Positions 1-10,528 of a stretch of 64,000 nucleotides of DNA are shown here, one piece after another (positions within the stretch are counted from its first letter, which is position 1; each line of letters begins with the position of its first letter). Both the position numbers and the translations under genes were made by a program. Origin of the DNA: Acanthosepion lycidas (lineage: Eukaryota > Mollusca > Cephalopoda > Sepiida > Sepiidae); the NCBI GenBank assembly GCA_963932145.1, contig OZ010590.1, forward strand, positions 51,057,112 through 51,121,111, in the 5' to 3' direction. The notes beneath the pieces are model-generated. The model ran no database searches and was not told where the DNA came from. It saw only the letters and a list, made by a program, of their open reading frames with translations.

Positions 1-234
1 AAAACGATGCGTGCAATCGTACTGAACATAGGCTAGCTGTGTAAAATATAGTCATTCTTGAATACTAGACGAGTCCGTGGTCAATGTGCAGAAATTGAAT
101 TTGAAAATAAATTTACTTTCTTGAAAGTTAACTTTTCCTAAAAGTTTTATTTTCGCCGCAATTATTGATGGATTGAGAATTATTTCCGAGCCGAGATATC
201 AAATTGAATTGGGAAAATAAAAAAAACCTATAGG

Positions 235-238
235 AAAA
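235..238 (-). terminator. Pol III terminator of tRNA-Glu
   Basis: On the minus strand a TTTT run starts 3 nt after the tRNA-Glu 3' end. A longer T8 run at 219-226 can act as back-up. The arrangement recurs in every unit, with the distal run 7 to 10 T long. Confidence 0.8.
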
Positions 239-241
239 GCA

Positions 242-313
242 TTCCCACACCGGGAATCGAACCCGGGCCGCCTGGGTGAAAGCCAGGAATCCCAACCACT
301 AGACCATGTGGGA
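242..313 (-). tRNA. tRNA-Glu-TTC: tRNA-Glu (anticodon UUC), unit 1
   Basis: Glutamate tRNA of 72 nt that reads GAA, and GAG by wobble. Read on the minus strand, acceptor TCCCACA pairs with TGTGGGA and is followed by discriminator A73. The anticodon arm is CCTGG-CTTTCAC-CCAGG with TTC at positions 34-36, and the T arm is CCGGG-TTCGATT-CCCGG. A and B boxes are intact. There is no intron and no encoded CCA. A T4 terminator starts 3 nt past the gene. The 5' end faces tRNA-Arg across a 380-bp spacer. This copy has G at position 21 where other copies have the usual A; the change is probably tolerated. Confidence 0.95.
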
Positions 314-693
314 ACCTGGGGACGATTTGTTGTTACAGGCTAAAGTCTCAAACACGCTTCACACAGTCTTAGACATATCATCCATCTCTCAGTTCCGAAA
401 CCGATAATGAATCATTGATTTGTATTCGTTATTGTATTGGTTGCTTTCGGAAAATAACATTTTACCTCATACACACCGACCTCATATTCAACACCTGCTT
501 CATACCGCTCACTTTTACACTCAGACGTGACACGCTCTAGAGATTTTTGATGTAAGGCGTAAACAGTACTAGCACCCAAATTTAATCAGCTTTTGTCTGA
601 CAATCCATGAGTAAAATATTTGCATTTAAAATGGATTTCCTATTCCTCATAGAACATTTACAAAAACTACAGGTAAGAACGATGAACTTGCTG
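314..693. promoter_or_regulatory. Spacer between divergent tRNA-Glu and tRNA-Arg
   Basis: This 380-bp spacer holds the 5' flanks of both genes and recurs in every unit. The genes' promoters are internal, so no upstream element is required. ATTGG at 436-440 is a CCAAT-type motif when read towards Glu, but I cannot show it works. A short ATG frame starts at 607 and runs to CAG|GTAAGA at 670-678, a strong match to a 5' splice site, just before tRNA-Arg. No RNA gene other than the flanking tRNAs is seen. Confidence 0.4.
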
Positions 694-766
694 GGCCGCG
701 TGGCCTAATGGAAAAGGCGTCTGACTTCGAATCAGAAGATTGCGAGTTCGAGTCTCATCGTGGTCG
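694..766 (+). tRNA. tRNA-Arg-TCG: tRNA-Arg (anticodon UCG), unit 1
   Basis: Arginine tRNA of 73 nt that reads CGA codons. Acceptor GGCCGCG pairs with CGTGGTC (two G-U pairs), followed by G73. The anticodon arm is TCTGA-CTTCGAA-TCAGA with TCG at 34-36, and the T loop is TTCGAGT. There is no intron and no CCA, and TTTT follows 2 nt after the gene. This copy has A64 in the T stem, giving a C50-A64 mismatch that the majority copy (G64) lacks. It may still fold. Confidence 0.93.
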
Positions 767-1382
767 AATTTTGTTGTTCAACTAGATTCTGAAATCTTCT
801 GGAATTTATTGCTGTGATACAGCACTGAATGTCCAATTAAGAAAAAGTCGCTCAGCACGAAAGAACAGCCTCTTTTAGTATATACGTAGATTTTCTTGAA
901 CTTCAAGTCCCATTTCTTCCAGCCTTGATAATTTTGTAATTTTTATTTTTTTTATTTTTTTTCCGGCAGACGTATCAGTTTCGAAACATTGTAAATTCAG
1001 CTCCATTCGTTATTCTTTAGAAGTGGTTTTTAAAATAAAGCAAACATTTCGTGGAAAATTTTGACATGTGCGACAATGCCTGACGAATTCATGCCTCTGA
1101 TTCCATCGGAGGTGTCTTGTCACGGAAACATCTACCTAAACTTTGACGTATTTTAATCTCGGAAAAATGCCATCATATCGGGCGACGACAAGTATATTGA
1201 TAGGTAATAAATGTCGTTGGAAAATTCATTTCACACATTGTAATCAAAATAGTTGTTCCGAGAAGCATGAAAATCACCAAATTCGTCTCAGTTGTCCGTA
1301 TGTGGATTATGAACACCGTCAAATATGAAGAAATGATCTATAATGATATTCCAGTTTGACGATCGAGATCAGCAGGCTTTAG
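767..1382. other. Spacer between tRNA-Arg and tRNA-Leu
   Basis: This is the longest gene-free stretch of the unit, 616 bp. It contains the Arg terminator and a T-rich tract at 939-962 that ends in CCGGCAG, which resembles a 3' splice site. It also holds open frames of roughly 50-75 codons on both strands within 1030-1330. The longest versions begin with TTG or GTG, so they are not convincing eukaryotic genes. The 23-bp indel seen in some units lies here, at the equivalent of 1140. I see no other RNA gene. Confidence 0.5.
769..772 (+). terminator. Pol III terminator of tRNA-Arg
   Basis: TTTT, 2 nt after the tRNA-Arg 3' end, within GAATTTTGTTG. The same run is present in all 39 complete units. 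Confidence 0.85.
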
Positions 1383-1466
1383 GTCAGGGTGTCCGAGCGT
1401 TCTAAGGCGCTGCGTTTAGGTCGCAGTCGGGTCTTCCCGGCGTGGGTTCGAATCCCACTCCTGACA
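1383..1466 (+). tRNA. tRNA-Leu-TAG: tRNA-Leu (anticodon UAG), unit 1, damaged A box
   Basis: Leucine tRNA of 84 nt that reads CUA and other CUN codons by wobble. Acceptor GTCAGGG pairs with TCCTGAC, followed by A73. The anticodon arm is CTGCG-TTTAGGT-CGCAG with TAG at 34-36. The 15-nt variable arm (CGGG-TCTT-CCCG hairpin) is typical of class II Leu tRNAs. The T arm is GTGGG-TTCGAAT-CCCAC. This copy reads TGTCCGAGCGTT where the consensus is TGGCCGAGCGGT. G10 and G19 are therefore T, which breaks the D stem, the 19-56 tertiary pair and two A-box positions, so it may be a pseudogene. Confidence 0.85.
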
Positions 1467-1868
1467 ATTGAACGACGTTATTTTCTTTTGCTATGATATA
1501 TTTAGTCTTTCATGTAAAAAAATGAAAAAGAAAGAGCATTAAATTAAAAATCGCGTCTGTAGGCATGTCAATATTACGATCTAGATGTTATGAAGAGCGT
1601 AAAAATACTAAAATGTTAATCATTTTGAAAACGATGCGTGCAATCGTACTGAACATAGGCTAGCTGTGTAAAATATAGTCATTCTTGAATACTAGACGAG
1701 TCCGTGGTCAATGTGCAGAAATTGAATTTGAAAATAAATTTACTTTCTTGAAAGTTAACTTTTCCTAAAAGTTTTATTTTCGCCGCAATTATTGATGGAT
1801 TGAGAATTATTTCCGAGCCGAGATATCAAATTGAATTGGGAAAATAAAAAAAACCTATAGGAAAAACA
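1467..1868. other. Spacer between convergent tRNA-Leu and next tRNA-Glu
   Basis: The 3' ends of Leu (unit n) and Glu (unit n+1) face each other across about 400 bp. The spacer holds the Leu terminator, a small possible hairpin (TTTCAT 1508-1513 with ATGAAA 1522-1527), the unit start at 1628, and the poly-A run that serves as Glu terminator on the minus strand. No other gene is visible. Corresponding spacers in later units are the same apart from small indels. Confidence 0.5.
1481..1489 (+). terminator. Pol III terminator of tRNA-Leu
   Basis: Two TTTT runs separated by one C begin 14 nt after the tRNA-Leu gene. They are present in every complete unit except 20, 21 and 22, where a 14-bp deletion removes them. 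Confidence 0.8.
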
Positions 1869-1940
1869 TTCCCACACCGGAAATCGAACCCGGGCCGCCT
1901 GGGTGAAAGCCAGGAATCCTAACCACTAGACCATGTGGGA
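1869..1940 (-). tRNA. tRNA-Glu-TTC: tRNA-Glu (UUC), unit 2
   Basis: A21 is the usual base. C61 is changed to T, turning the conserved G53-C61 pair into G-U. The flank GAAAAACATT is also private to this unit. Confidence 0.92.
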
Positions 1941-2320
1941 ACCTGGGGACGATTTATTGTTACAGGCTAAAGTGTCAAATACTCTTCACACAGTCTTAGA
2001 GATATTATCCATCTCTCAGTTCCGAAACCGATAATGAATCATTGATTTGTATTCGTTATTGTATTGGTTGCTTTCGGAAAATAACATTTTACCTCATACA
2101 CACCGACATCATATTCAACACCTGCTTCATACCGCTCACTTTTACAGTCAGACGTGACACGCTCTAGAGATTTTTGATGTAAGGCGTAAACAGTACTAGC
2201 ACCCAAATTTAATCAGCTTTTGTCTGACAATCCATGAGTAAAATATTTGCATTTAAAATGGATTTCCTATTCCTCATAGAACATTTACAAAAACTACAGG
2301 TAAGAACGATGAATTTGCTG

Positions 2321-2393
2321 GGCCGCGTGGCCTAATGGAAAAGGCGTCTGACTTCGAATCAGAAGATTGCGAGTTCGAGTCTCGTCGTGGTCG
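2321..2393 (+). tRNA. tRNA-Arg-TCG: tRNA-Arg (UCG), unit 2
   Basis: Consensus copy: T stem GCGAG/CTCGT fully paired. One of only two unchanged Arg genes in units 1-19. Confidence 0.96.
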
Positions 2394-3009
2394 AATTTTG
2401 TTGTTCAACAAGATTCTGAAATCTTCTGGAATTTATTGCTGTGATACAGCACTGAATGTCCAATTAAGAAAAAGTCGCTCAGCACGAAAGAACAGCCTCT
2501 TTTAGTATATACGTAGATTTTCTTGAACTTCAAGTCCCATTTCTTCCAGCCTTGATAATTTTGTAATTTTTATTTTTTTTATTTTTTTTCCGGCAGACGT
2601 ATCAGTTTCGAAACATTGTAAATTCAGCTCCATTCGTTATTCTTTAGAAGTGGTTTTTAAAATAAAGCAAACATTTCGTGGAAAATTTTGACATGTGCGA
2701 CAATGCCTGACGAATTCATGCCTCTGATTCCATCGGAGGTGTCTTGTCACGGAAACATCTACCAAAACTTTGACGTATTTTAATCTCGGAAAAATGCCAT
2801 CATATCGGGCGACGACAAGTATATTGATAGGTAATAAATGTCGTTGGAAAATTCATTTCACACATTGTAATCAAAATAGTTGTTCCGAGAAGCATGAAAA
2901 TCACCAAATTCGTCTCAGTTGTCCGTATGTGGATTATGAACACCGTCAAATATGAAGAAATGATCTATAATGATATTCCCGTTTGCCGATCAAGACCAGC
3001 AGACTTTAG

Positions 3010-3093
3010 GTCAGGGTGGCCGAGCGGTCTAAGGCGCTGCGTTTAGGTCGCAGTCGGGTCTTCCCGGCGTGGGTTCGAATCCCACTCCTGACA
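3010..3093 (+). tRNA. tRNA-Leu-TAG: tRNA-Leu (UAG), unit 2
   Basis: Consensus copy with G10 and G19 in the D arm and an intact T arm. It is the only fully consensus Leu gene among units 1-8. Confidence 0.97.
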
Positions 3094-3495
3094 ATTGAAC
3101 GACGTTATTTTCTTTTGCTATGATATATTTAGTCTTTCATGTAAAAAAATGAAAAAGAAAGAGCATTAAATTAAAAATCGCGTCTGTAGGCATGTCAATA
3201 TTACGATCTAGATGTTATGAAGAGCGTAAAAATACTAAAATGTTAATCATTTTGAAAACGATGCGTGCAATCGTACTGAACATAGGCTAGCTGTGTAAAA
3301 TATAGTCATTCTTGAATACTAGACGAGTCCGTGGTCAATGTGCAGAAATTGAATTTGAAAATAAATTTACTTTCTTGAAAGTTAACTTTTCCTAAAAGTT
3401 TTATTTTCGCCGCAATTATTGATGGATTGAGAATTATTTCCGAGCCGAGATATCAAATTGAATTGGGAAAATAAAAAAAACCTATAGGAAAAGCA

Positions 3496-3567
3496 TTCCC
3501 ACACCGGGAATCGAACCCGGGCCGCCTGGGTGAAAGCCAGGAATCCCAACCACTAGACCATGTGGGA
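3496..3567 (-). tRNA. tRNA-Glu-TTC: tRNA-Glu (UUC), unit 3
   Basis: Same as unit 1: G21, all stems paired. Confidence 0.95.
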
Positions 3568-3947
3568 ACCTGGGGACGATTTGTTGTTACAGGCTAAAGT
3601 CTCAAACACGCTTCACACAGTCTTAGACATATCATCCATCTCTCAGTTCCGAAACCGATAATGAATCATTGATTTGTATTCGTTATTGTATTGGTTGCTT
3701 TCGGAAAATAACATTTTACCTCATACACACCGACCTCATATTCAACACCTGCTTCATACCGCTCACTTTTACACTCAGACGTGACACGCTCTAGAGATTT
3801 TTGATGTAAGGCGTAAACAGTACTAGCACCCAAATTTAATCAGCTTTTGTCTGACAATCCATGAGTAAAATATTTGCATTTAAAATGGATTTCCTATTCC
3901 TCATAGAACATTTACAAAAACTACAGGTAAGAACGATGAACTTGCTG

Positions 3948-4020
3948 GGCCGCGTGGCCTAATGGAAAAGGCGTCTGACTTCGAATCAGAAGATTGCAAG
4001 TTCGAGTCTCGTCGTGGTCG
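3948..4020 (+). tRNA. tRNA-Arg-TCG: tRNA-Arg (UCG), unit 3
   Basis: G51 changed to A, giving an A51-C63 mismatch in the T stem; otherwise consensus. Confidence 0.92.
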
Positions 4021-4636
4021 AATTTTGTTGTTCAACTAGATTCTGAAATCTTCTGGAATTTATTGCTGTGATACAGCACTGAATGTCCAATTAAGAAAAA
4101 GTCGCTCAGCACGAAAGAACAGCCTCTTTTAGTATATACGTAGATTTTCTTGAACTTCAAGTCCCATTTCTTCCAGCCTTGATAATTTTGTAATTTTTAT
4201 TTTTTTTATTTTTTTTCCGGCAGACGTATCAGTTTCGAAACATTGTAAATTCAGCTCCATTCGTTATTCTTTAGAAGTGGTTTTTAAAATAAAGCAAACA
4301 TTTCGTGGAAAATTTTGACATGTGCGACAATGCCTGACGAATTCATGCCTCTGATTCCATCGGAGGTGTCTTGTCACGGAAACATCTACCTAAACTTTGA
4401 CGTATTTTAATCTCGGAAAAATGCCATCATATCGGGCGACGACAAGTATATTGATAGGTAATAAATGTCGTTGGAAAATTCATTTCACACATTGTAATCA
4501 AAATAGTTGTTCCGAGAAGCATGAAAATCACCAAATTCGTCTCAGTTGTCCGTATGTGGATTATGAACACCGTCAAATATGAAGAAATGATCTATAATGA
4601 TATTCCAGTTTGACGATCGAGATCAGCAGGCTTTAG

Positions 4637-4720
4637 GTCAGGGTGTCCGAGCGTTCTAAGGCGCTGCGTTTAGGTCGCAGTCGGGTCTTCCCGGCGTGGG
4701 TTCGAATCCCACTCCTGACA
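4637..4720 (+). tRNA. tRNA-Leu-TAG: tRNA-Leu (UAG), unit 3, damaged A box
   Basis: T10 and T19, as in unit 1. Confidence 0.85.
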
Positions 4721-5122
4721 ATTGAACGACGTTATTTTCTTTTGCTATGATATATTTAGTCTTTCATGTAAAAAAATGAAAAAGAAAGAGCATTAAATTA
4801 AAAATCGCGTCTGTAGGCATGTCAATATTACGATCTAGATGTTATGAAGAGCGTAAAAATACTAAAATGTTAATCATTTTGAAAACGATGCGTGCAATCG
4901 TACTGAACATAGGCTAGCTGTGTAAAATATAGTCATTCTTGAATACTAGACGAGTCCGTGGTCAATGTGCAGAAATTGAATTTGAAAATAAATTTACTTT
5001 CTTGAAAGTTAACTTTTCCTAAAAGTTTTATTTTCGCCGCAATTATTGATGGATTGAGAATTATTTCCGAGCCGAGATATCAAATTGAATTGGGAAAATA
5101 AAAAAAACCTATAGGAAAAGCA

Positions 5123-5194
5123 TTCCCACACCGGGAATCGAACCCGGGCCGCCTGGGTGAAAGCCAGGAATCCTAACCACTAGACCATGTGGGA
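5123..5194 (-). tRNA. tRNA-Glu-TTC: tRNA-Glu (UUC), unit 4
   Basis: Consensus copy with A21; all four stems paired. Confidence 0.97.
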
Positions 5195-5574
5195 ACCTGG
5201 GGACGATTTGTTGTTACAGGCTAAAGTCTCAAACACGCTTCACACAGTCTTAGACATATCATCCATCTCTCAGTTCCGAAACCGATAATGAATCATTGAT
5301 TTGTATTCGTTATTGTATTGGTTGCTTTCGGAAAATAACATTTTACCTCATACACACCGACCTCATATTCAACACCTGCTTCATACCGCTCACTTTTACA
5401 CTCAGACGTGACACGCTCTAGAGATTTTTGATGTAAGGCGTAAACAGTACTAGCACCCAAATTTAATCAGCTTTTGTCTGACAATCCATGAGTAAAATAT
5501 TTGCATTTAAAATGGATTTCCTATTCCTCATAGAACATTTACAAAAACTACAGGTAAGAACGATGAACTTGCTG

Positions 5575-5647
5575 GGCCGCGTGGCCTAATGGAAAAGGCG
5601 TCTGACTTCGAATCAGAAGATTGCGAGTTCGAGTCTCATCGTGGTCG
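5575..5647 (+). tRNA. tRNA-Arg-TCG: tRNA-Arg (UCG), unit 4
   Basis: A64 variant (C50-A64 mismatch), as in unit 1. Confidence 0.93.
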
Positions 5648-6263
5648 AATTTTGTTGTTCAACTAGATTCTGAAATCTTCTGGAATTTATTGCTGTGATA
5701 CAGCACTGAATGTCCAATTAAGAAAAAGTCGCTCAGCACGAAAGAACAGCCTCTTTTAGTATATACGTAGATTTTCTTGAACTTCAAGTCCCATTTCTTC
5801 CAGCCTTGATAATTTTGTAATTTTTATTTTTTTTATTTTTTTTCCGGCAGACGTATCAGTTTCGAAACATTGTAAATTCAGCTCCATTCGTTATTCTTTA
5901 GAAGTGGTTTTTAAAATAAAGCAAACATTTCGTGGAAAATTTTGACATGTGCGACAATGCCTGACGAATTCATGCCTCTGATTCCATCGGAGGTGTCTTG
6001 TCACGGAAACATCTACCTAAACTTTGACGTATTTTAATCTCGGAAAAATGCCATCATATCGGGCGACGACAAGTATATTGATAGGTAATAAATGTCGTTG
6101 GAAAATTCATTTCACACATTGTAATCAAAATAGTTGTTCCGAGAAGCATGAAAATCACCAAATTCGTCTCAGTTGTCCGTATGTGGATTATGAACACCGT
6201 CAAATATGAAGAAATGATCTATAATGATATTCCAGTTTGACGATCGAGATCAGCAGGCTTTAG

Positions 6264-6347
6264 GTCAGGGTGTCCGAGCGTTCTAAGGCGCTGCGTTTAG
6301 GTCGCAGTCGGGTCTTCCCGGCGTGGGTTCGAATCCCACTCCTGACA
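6264..6347 (+). tRNA. tRNA-Leu-TAG: tRNA-Leu (UAG), unit 4, damaged A box
   Basis: T10 and T19, as in unit 1. Confidence 0.85.
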
Positions 6348-6749
6348 ATTGAACGACGTTATTTTCTTTTGCTATGATATATTTAGTCTTTCATGTAAAA
6401 AAATGAAAAAGAAAGAGCATTAAATTAAAAATCGCGTCTGTAGGCATGTCAATATTACGATCTAGATGTTATGAAGAGCGTAAAAATACTAAAATGTTAA
6501 TCATTTTGAAAACGATGCGTGCAATCGTACTGAACATAGGCTAGCTGTGTAAAATATAGTCATTCTTGAATACTAGACGAGTCCGTGGTCAATGTGCAGA
6601 AATTGAATTTGAAAATAAATTTACTTTCTTGAAAGTTAACTTTTCCTAAAAGTTTTATTTTCGCCGCAATTATTGATGGATTGAGAATTATTTCCGAGCC
6701 GAGATATCAAATTGAATTGGGAAAATAAAAAAAACCTATAGGAAAAGCA

Positions 6750-6821
6750 TTCCCACACCGGGAATCGAACCCGGGCCGCCTGGGTGAAAGCCAGGAATCC
6801 CAACCACTAGACCATGTGGGA
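6750..6821 (-). tRNA. tRNA-Glu-TTC: tRNA-Glu (UUC), unit 5
   Basis: G21 variant; otherwise consensus. Confidence 0.95.
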
Positions 6822-7201
6822 ACCTGGGGACGATTTGTTGTTACAGGCTAAAGTCTCAAACACGCTTCACACAGTCTTAGACATATCATCCATCTCTCAG
6901 TTCCGAAACCGATAATGAATCATTGATTTGTATTCGTTATTGTATTGGTTGCTTTCGGAAAATAACATTTTACCTCATACACACCGACCTCATATTCAAC
7001 ACCTGCTTCATACCGCTCACTTTTACACTCAGACGTGACACGCTCTAGAGATTTTTGATGTAAGGCGTAAACAGTACTAGCACCCAAATTTAATCAGCTT
7101 TTGTCTGACAATCCATGAGTAAAATATTTGCATTTAAAATGGATTTCCTATTCCTCATAGAACATTTACAAAAACTACAGGTAAGAACGATGAACTTGCT
7201 G

Positions 7202-7274
7202 GGCCGCGTGGCCTAATGGAAAAGGCGTCTGACTTCGAATCAGAAGATTGCGAGTTCGAGTCTCATCGTGGTCG
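7202..7274 (+). tRNA. tRNA-Arg-TCG: tRNA-Arg (UCG), unit 5
   Basis: A64 variant (C50-A64 mismatch). Confidence 0.93.
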
Positions 7275-7890
7275 AATTTTGTTGTTCAACTAGATTCTGA
7301 AATCTTCTGGAATTTATTGCTGTGATACAGCACTGAATGTCCAATTAAGAAAAAGTCGCTCAGCACGAAAGAACAGCCTCTTTTAGTATATACGTAGATT
7401 TTCTTGAACTTCAAGTCCCATTTCTTCCAGCCTTGATAATTTTGTAATTTTTATTTTTTTTATTTTTTTTCCGGCAGACGTATCAGTTTCGAAACATTGT
7501 AAATTCAGCTCCATTCGTTATTCTTTAGAAGTGGTTTTTAAAATAAAGCAAACATTTCGTGGAAAATTTTGACATGTGCGACAATGCCTGACGAATTCAT
7601 GCCTCTGATTCCATCGGAGGTGTCTTGTCACGGAAACATCTACCTAAACTTTGACGTATTTTAATCTCGGAAAAATGCCATCATATCGGGCGACGACAAG
7701 TATATTGATAGGTAATAAATGTCGTTGGAAAATTCATTTCACACATTGTAATCAAAATATTTGTTCCGAGAAGCATGAAAATCACCAAATTCGTCTCAGT
7801 TGTCCGTATGTGGATTATGAACACCGTCAAATATGAAGAAATGATCTATAATGATATTCCAGTTTGACGATCGAGACCAGCAGGCTTTAG

Positions 7891-7974
7891 GTCAGGGTGG
7901 CCGAGCGTTCTAAGGCGCTGCGTTTAGGTCGCAGTCGGGTCTTCCCGGCGTGGGTTCGAATCCCACTCCTGACA
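7891..7974 (+). tRNA. tRNA-Leu-TAG: tRNA-Leu (UAG), unit 5, T19
   Basis: G10 is intact but G19 is T, which loses the G19-C56 contact between D and T loops. Confidence 0.9.
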
Positions 7975-8376
7975 ATTGAACGACGTTATTTTCTTTTGCT
8001 ATGATATATTTAGTCTTTCATGTAAAAAAATGAAAAAGAAAGAGCATTAAATTAAAAATCGCGTCTGTAGGCATGTCAATATTACGATCTAGATGTTATG
8101 AAGAGCGTAAAAATACTAAAATGTTAATCATTTTGAAAACGATGCGTGCAATCGTACTGAACATAGGCTAGCTGTGTAAAATATAGTCATTCTTGAATAC
8201 TAGACGAGTCCGTGGTCAATGTGCAGAAATTGAATTTGAAAATAAATTTACTTTCTTGAAAGTTAACTTTTCCTAAAAGTTTTATTTTCGCCGTAATTAT
8301 TGATGGATTGAGAATTATTTCCGAGCCGAGATATCAAATTGAATTGGGAAAATAAAAAAAACCTATAGGAAAAGCA

Positions 8377-8448
8377 TTCCCACACCGGGAATCGAACCCG
8401 GGCCGCCTGGGTGAAAGCCAGGAATCCTAACCACTAGACCATGTGGGA
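8377..8448 (-). tRNA. tRNA-Glu-TTC: tRNA-Glu (UUC), unit 6
   Basis: Consensus copy (A21). Confidence 0.97.
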
Positions 8449-8828
8449 ACCTGGGGACGATTTGTTGTTACAGGCTAAAGTCTCAAACACGCTTCACACA
8501 GTCTTAGACATATCATCCATCTCTCAGTTCCGAAACCGATAATGAATCATTGATTTGTATTCGTTATTGTATTGGTTGCTTTCGGAAAATAACATTTTAC
8601 CTCATACACACCGACCTCATATTCAACACCTGCTTCATACCGCTCACTTTTACACTCAGACGTGACACGCTCTAGAGATTTTTGATGTAAGGCGTAAACA
8701 GTACTAGCACCCAAATTTAATCAGCTTTTGTCTGACAATCCATGAGTAAAATATTTGCATTTAAAATGGATTTCCTATTCCTCATAGAACATTTACAAAA
8801 ACTACAGGTAAGAACGATGAACTTGCTG

Positions 8829-8901
8829 GGCCGCGTGGCCTAATGGAAAAGGCGTCTGACTTCGAATCAAAAGATTGCAAGTTCGAGTCTCGTCGTGGTT
8901 G
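8829..8901 (+). tRNA. tRNA-Arg-TCG: tRNA-Arg (UCG), unit 6, decayed
   Basis: Three changes together: A42 (C28-A42 mismatch in the anticodon stem), A51 (A51-C63 mismatch in the T stem) and T72 (G1-U72 end pair). One of the worst-preserved Arg copies; a likely pseudogene although the anticodon is unchanged. Confidence 0.8.
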
Positions 8902-9517
8902 AATTTTGTTGTTCAACTAGATTCTGAAATCTTCTGGAATTTATTGCTGTGATACAGCACTGAATGTCCAATTAAGAAAAAGTCGCTCAGCACGAAAGAA
9001 CAGCCTCTTTTAGTATATACGTAGATTTTCTTAAACTTCAAGTCCCATTTCTTCCAGCCTTGATAATTTTGTAATTTTTATTTTTTTTTTTTTTTTTCCG
9101 GCAGACGTATCAGATTCGAAACATTGTAAATTCAGCTCCATTCGTTATTCTTTAGAAGTGGTTTTTAAAATAAAGCAAACATTTCGTGGAAAATTTTGAC
9201 ATGTGCGACAATGCCTGACGAATTCATGCCTCTGATTCCATCGGAGGTGTCTTGTCACGGAAACATCTACCTAAACTTTGACGTATTTTAATCTCGGAAA
9301 AATGCCATCATATCGGGCGACGACAAGTATATTGATAGGTAATAAATGTCGTTGGAAAATTCATTTCACACATTGTAATCAAAATAGTTGTTCCGAGAAG
9401 CATGAAAATCACCAAATTCGTCTCAGTTGTCCGTATGTGGATTATGAACACCGTCAAATATGAAGAAATGATCTATAATGATATTCCAGTTTGACGATCG
9501 AGATCAGCAGGCTTTAG

Positions 9518-9601
9518 GTCAGGGTGTCCGAGCGTTCTAAGGCGCTGCGTTTAGGTCGCAGTCGGGTCTTCCCGGCGTGGGTTCGAATCCCACTCCTGAC
9601 A
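9518..9601 (+). tRNA. tRNA-Leu-TAG: tRNA-Leu (UAG), unit 6, damaged A box
   Basis: T10 and T19, as in unit 1. With the decayed Arg gene, this unit keeps only its Glu gene clean. Confidence 0.85.
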
Positions 9602-10003
9602 ATTGAACGACGTTATTTTCTTTTGCTATGATATATTTAGTCTTTCATGTAAAAAAATGAAAAAGAAAGAGCATTAAATTAAAAATCGCGTCTGTAGGCA
9701 TGTCAATATTACGATCTAGATGTTATGAAGAGCGTAAAAATACTAAAATGTTAATCATTTTGAAAACGATGCGTGCAATCGTACTGAACATAGGCTAGCT
9801 GTGTAAAATATAGTCATTCTTGAATACTAGACGAGTCCGTGGTCAATGTGCAGAAATTGAATTTGAAAATAAATTTACTTTCTTGAAAGTTAACTTTTCC
9901 TAAAAGTTTTATTTTCGCCGCAATTATTGATGGATTGAGAATTATTTCCGAGCCGAGATATCAAATTGAATTGGGAAAATAAAAAAAACCTATAGGAAAA
10001 GCA

Positions 10004-10075
10004 TTCCCACACCGGGAATCGAACCCGGGCCGCCTGGGTGAAAGCCAGGAATCCCAACCACTAGACCATGTGGGA
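10004..10075 (-). tRNA. tRNA-Glu-TTC: tRNA-Glu (UUC), unit 7
   Basis: G21 variant. Confidence 0.95.
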
Positions 10076-10455
10076 ACCTGGGGACGATTTGTTGTTACAG
10101 GCTAAAGTCTCAAACACGCTTCACACAGTCTTAGACATATCATCCATCTCTCAGTTCCGAAACCGATAATGAATCATTGATTTGTATTCGTTATTGTATT
10201 GGTTGCTTTCGGAAAATAACATTTTACCTCATACACACCGACCTCATATTCAACACCTGCTTCATACCGCTCACTTTTACACTCAGACGTGACACGCTCT
10301 AGAGATTTTTGATGTAAGGCGTAAACAGTACTAGCACCCAAATTTAATCAGCTTTTGTCTGACAATCCATGAGTAAAATATTTGCATTTAAAATGGATTT
10401 CCTATTCCTCATAGAACATTTACAAAAACTACAGGTAAGAACGATGAACTTGCTG

Positions 10456-10528
10456 GGCCGCGTGGCCTAATGGAAAAGGCGTCTGACTTCGAATCAGAAG
10501 ATTGCGAGTTCGAGTCTCATCGTGGTCG
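10456..10528 (+). tRNA. tRNA-Arg-TCG: tRNA-Arg (UCG), unit 7
   Basis: A64 variant. Confidence 0.93.

Noticed and set aside
242..313. tRNA-derived SINEs rather than tRNA genes
   Set aside because: Consensus copies fold perfectly, have proper terminators, no A-rich tail or target-site duplications, and fixed spacing in every unit.
607..672. Short ATG frame before tRNA-Arg as a coding gene
   Set aside because: Only 22 codons before the splice-like site. Unit 8 carries a frameshift in it. Listed as a speculative finding, not as a CDS.
655..962. Spliced-leader RNA gene suggested by CAG|GTAAG followed by a T-rich tract
   Set aside because: No convincing Sm-binding site or stem-loop layout, and tRNA-Arg occupies the region directly after the donor.
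1143..1328. 61-codon plus-strand frame repeated in most units
   Set aside because: It begins with TTG. The first ATG (1167) leaves 53 codons with no recognisable domain. In units 20-22, 24-27 and 34-38 upstream changes shorten the frame, and unit 15 has a frameshift. It is repeated only because the unit is repeated.
1508..1527. Hairpin TTTCAT/ATGAAA after tRNA-Leu as a functional element
   Set aside because: Only six AT-rich pairs with an 8-base loop; such hairpins are expected by chance in AT-rich spacer.
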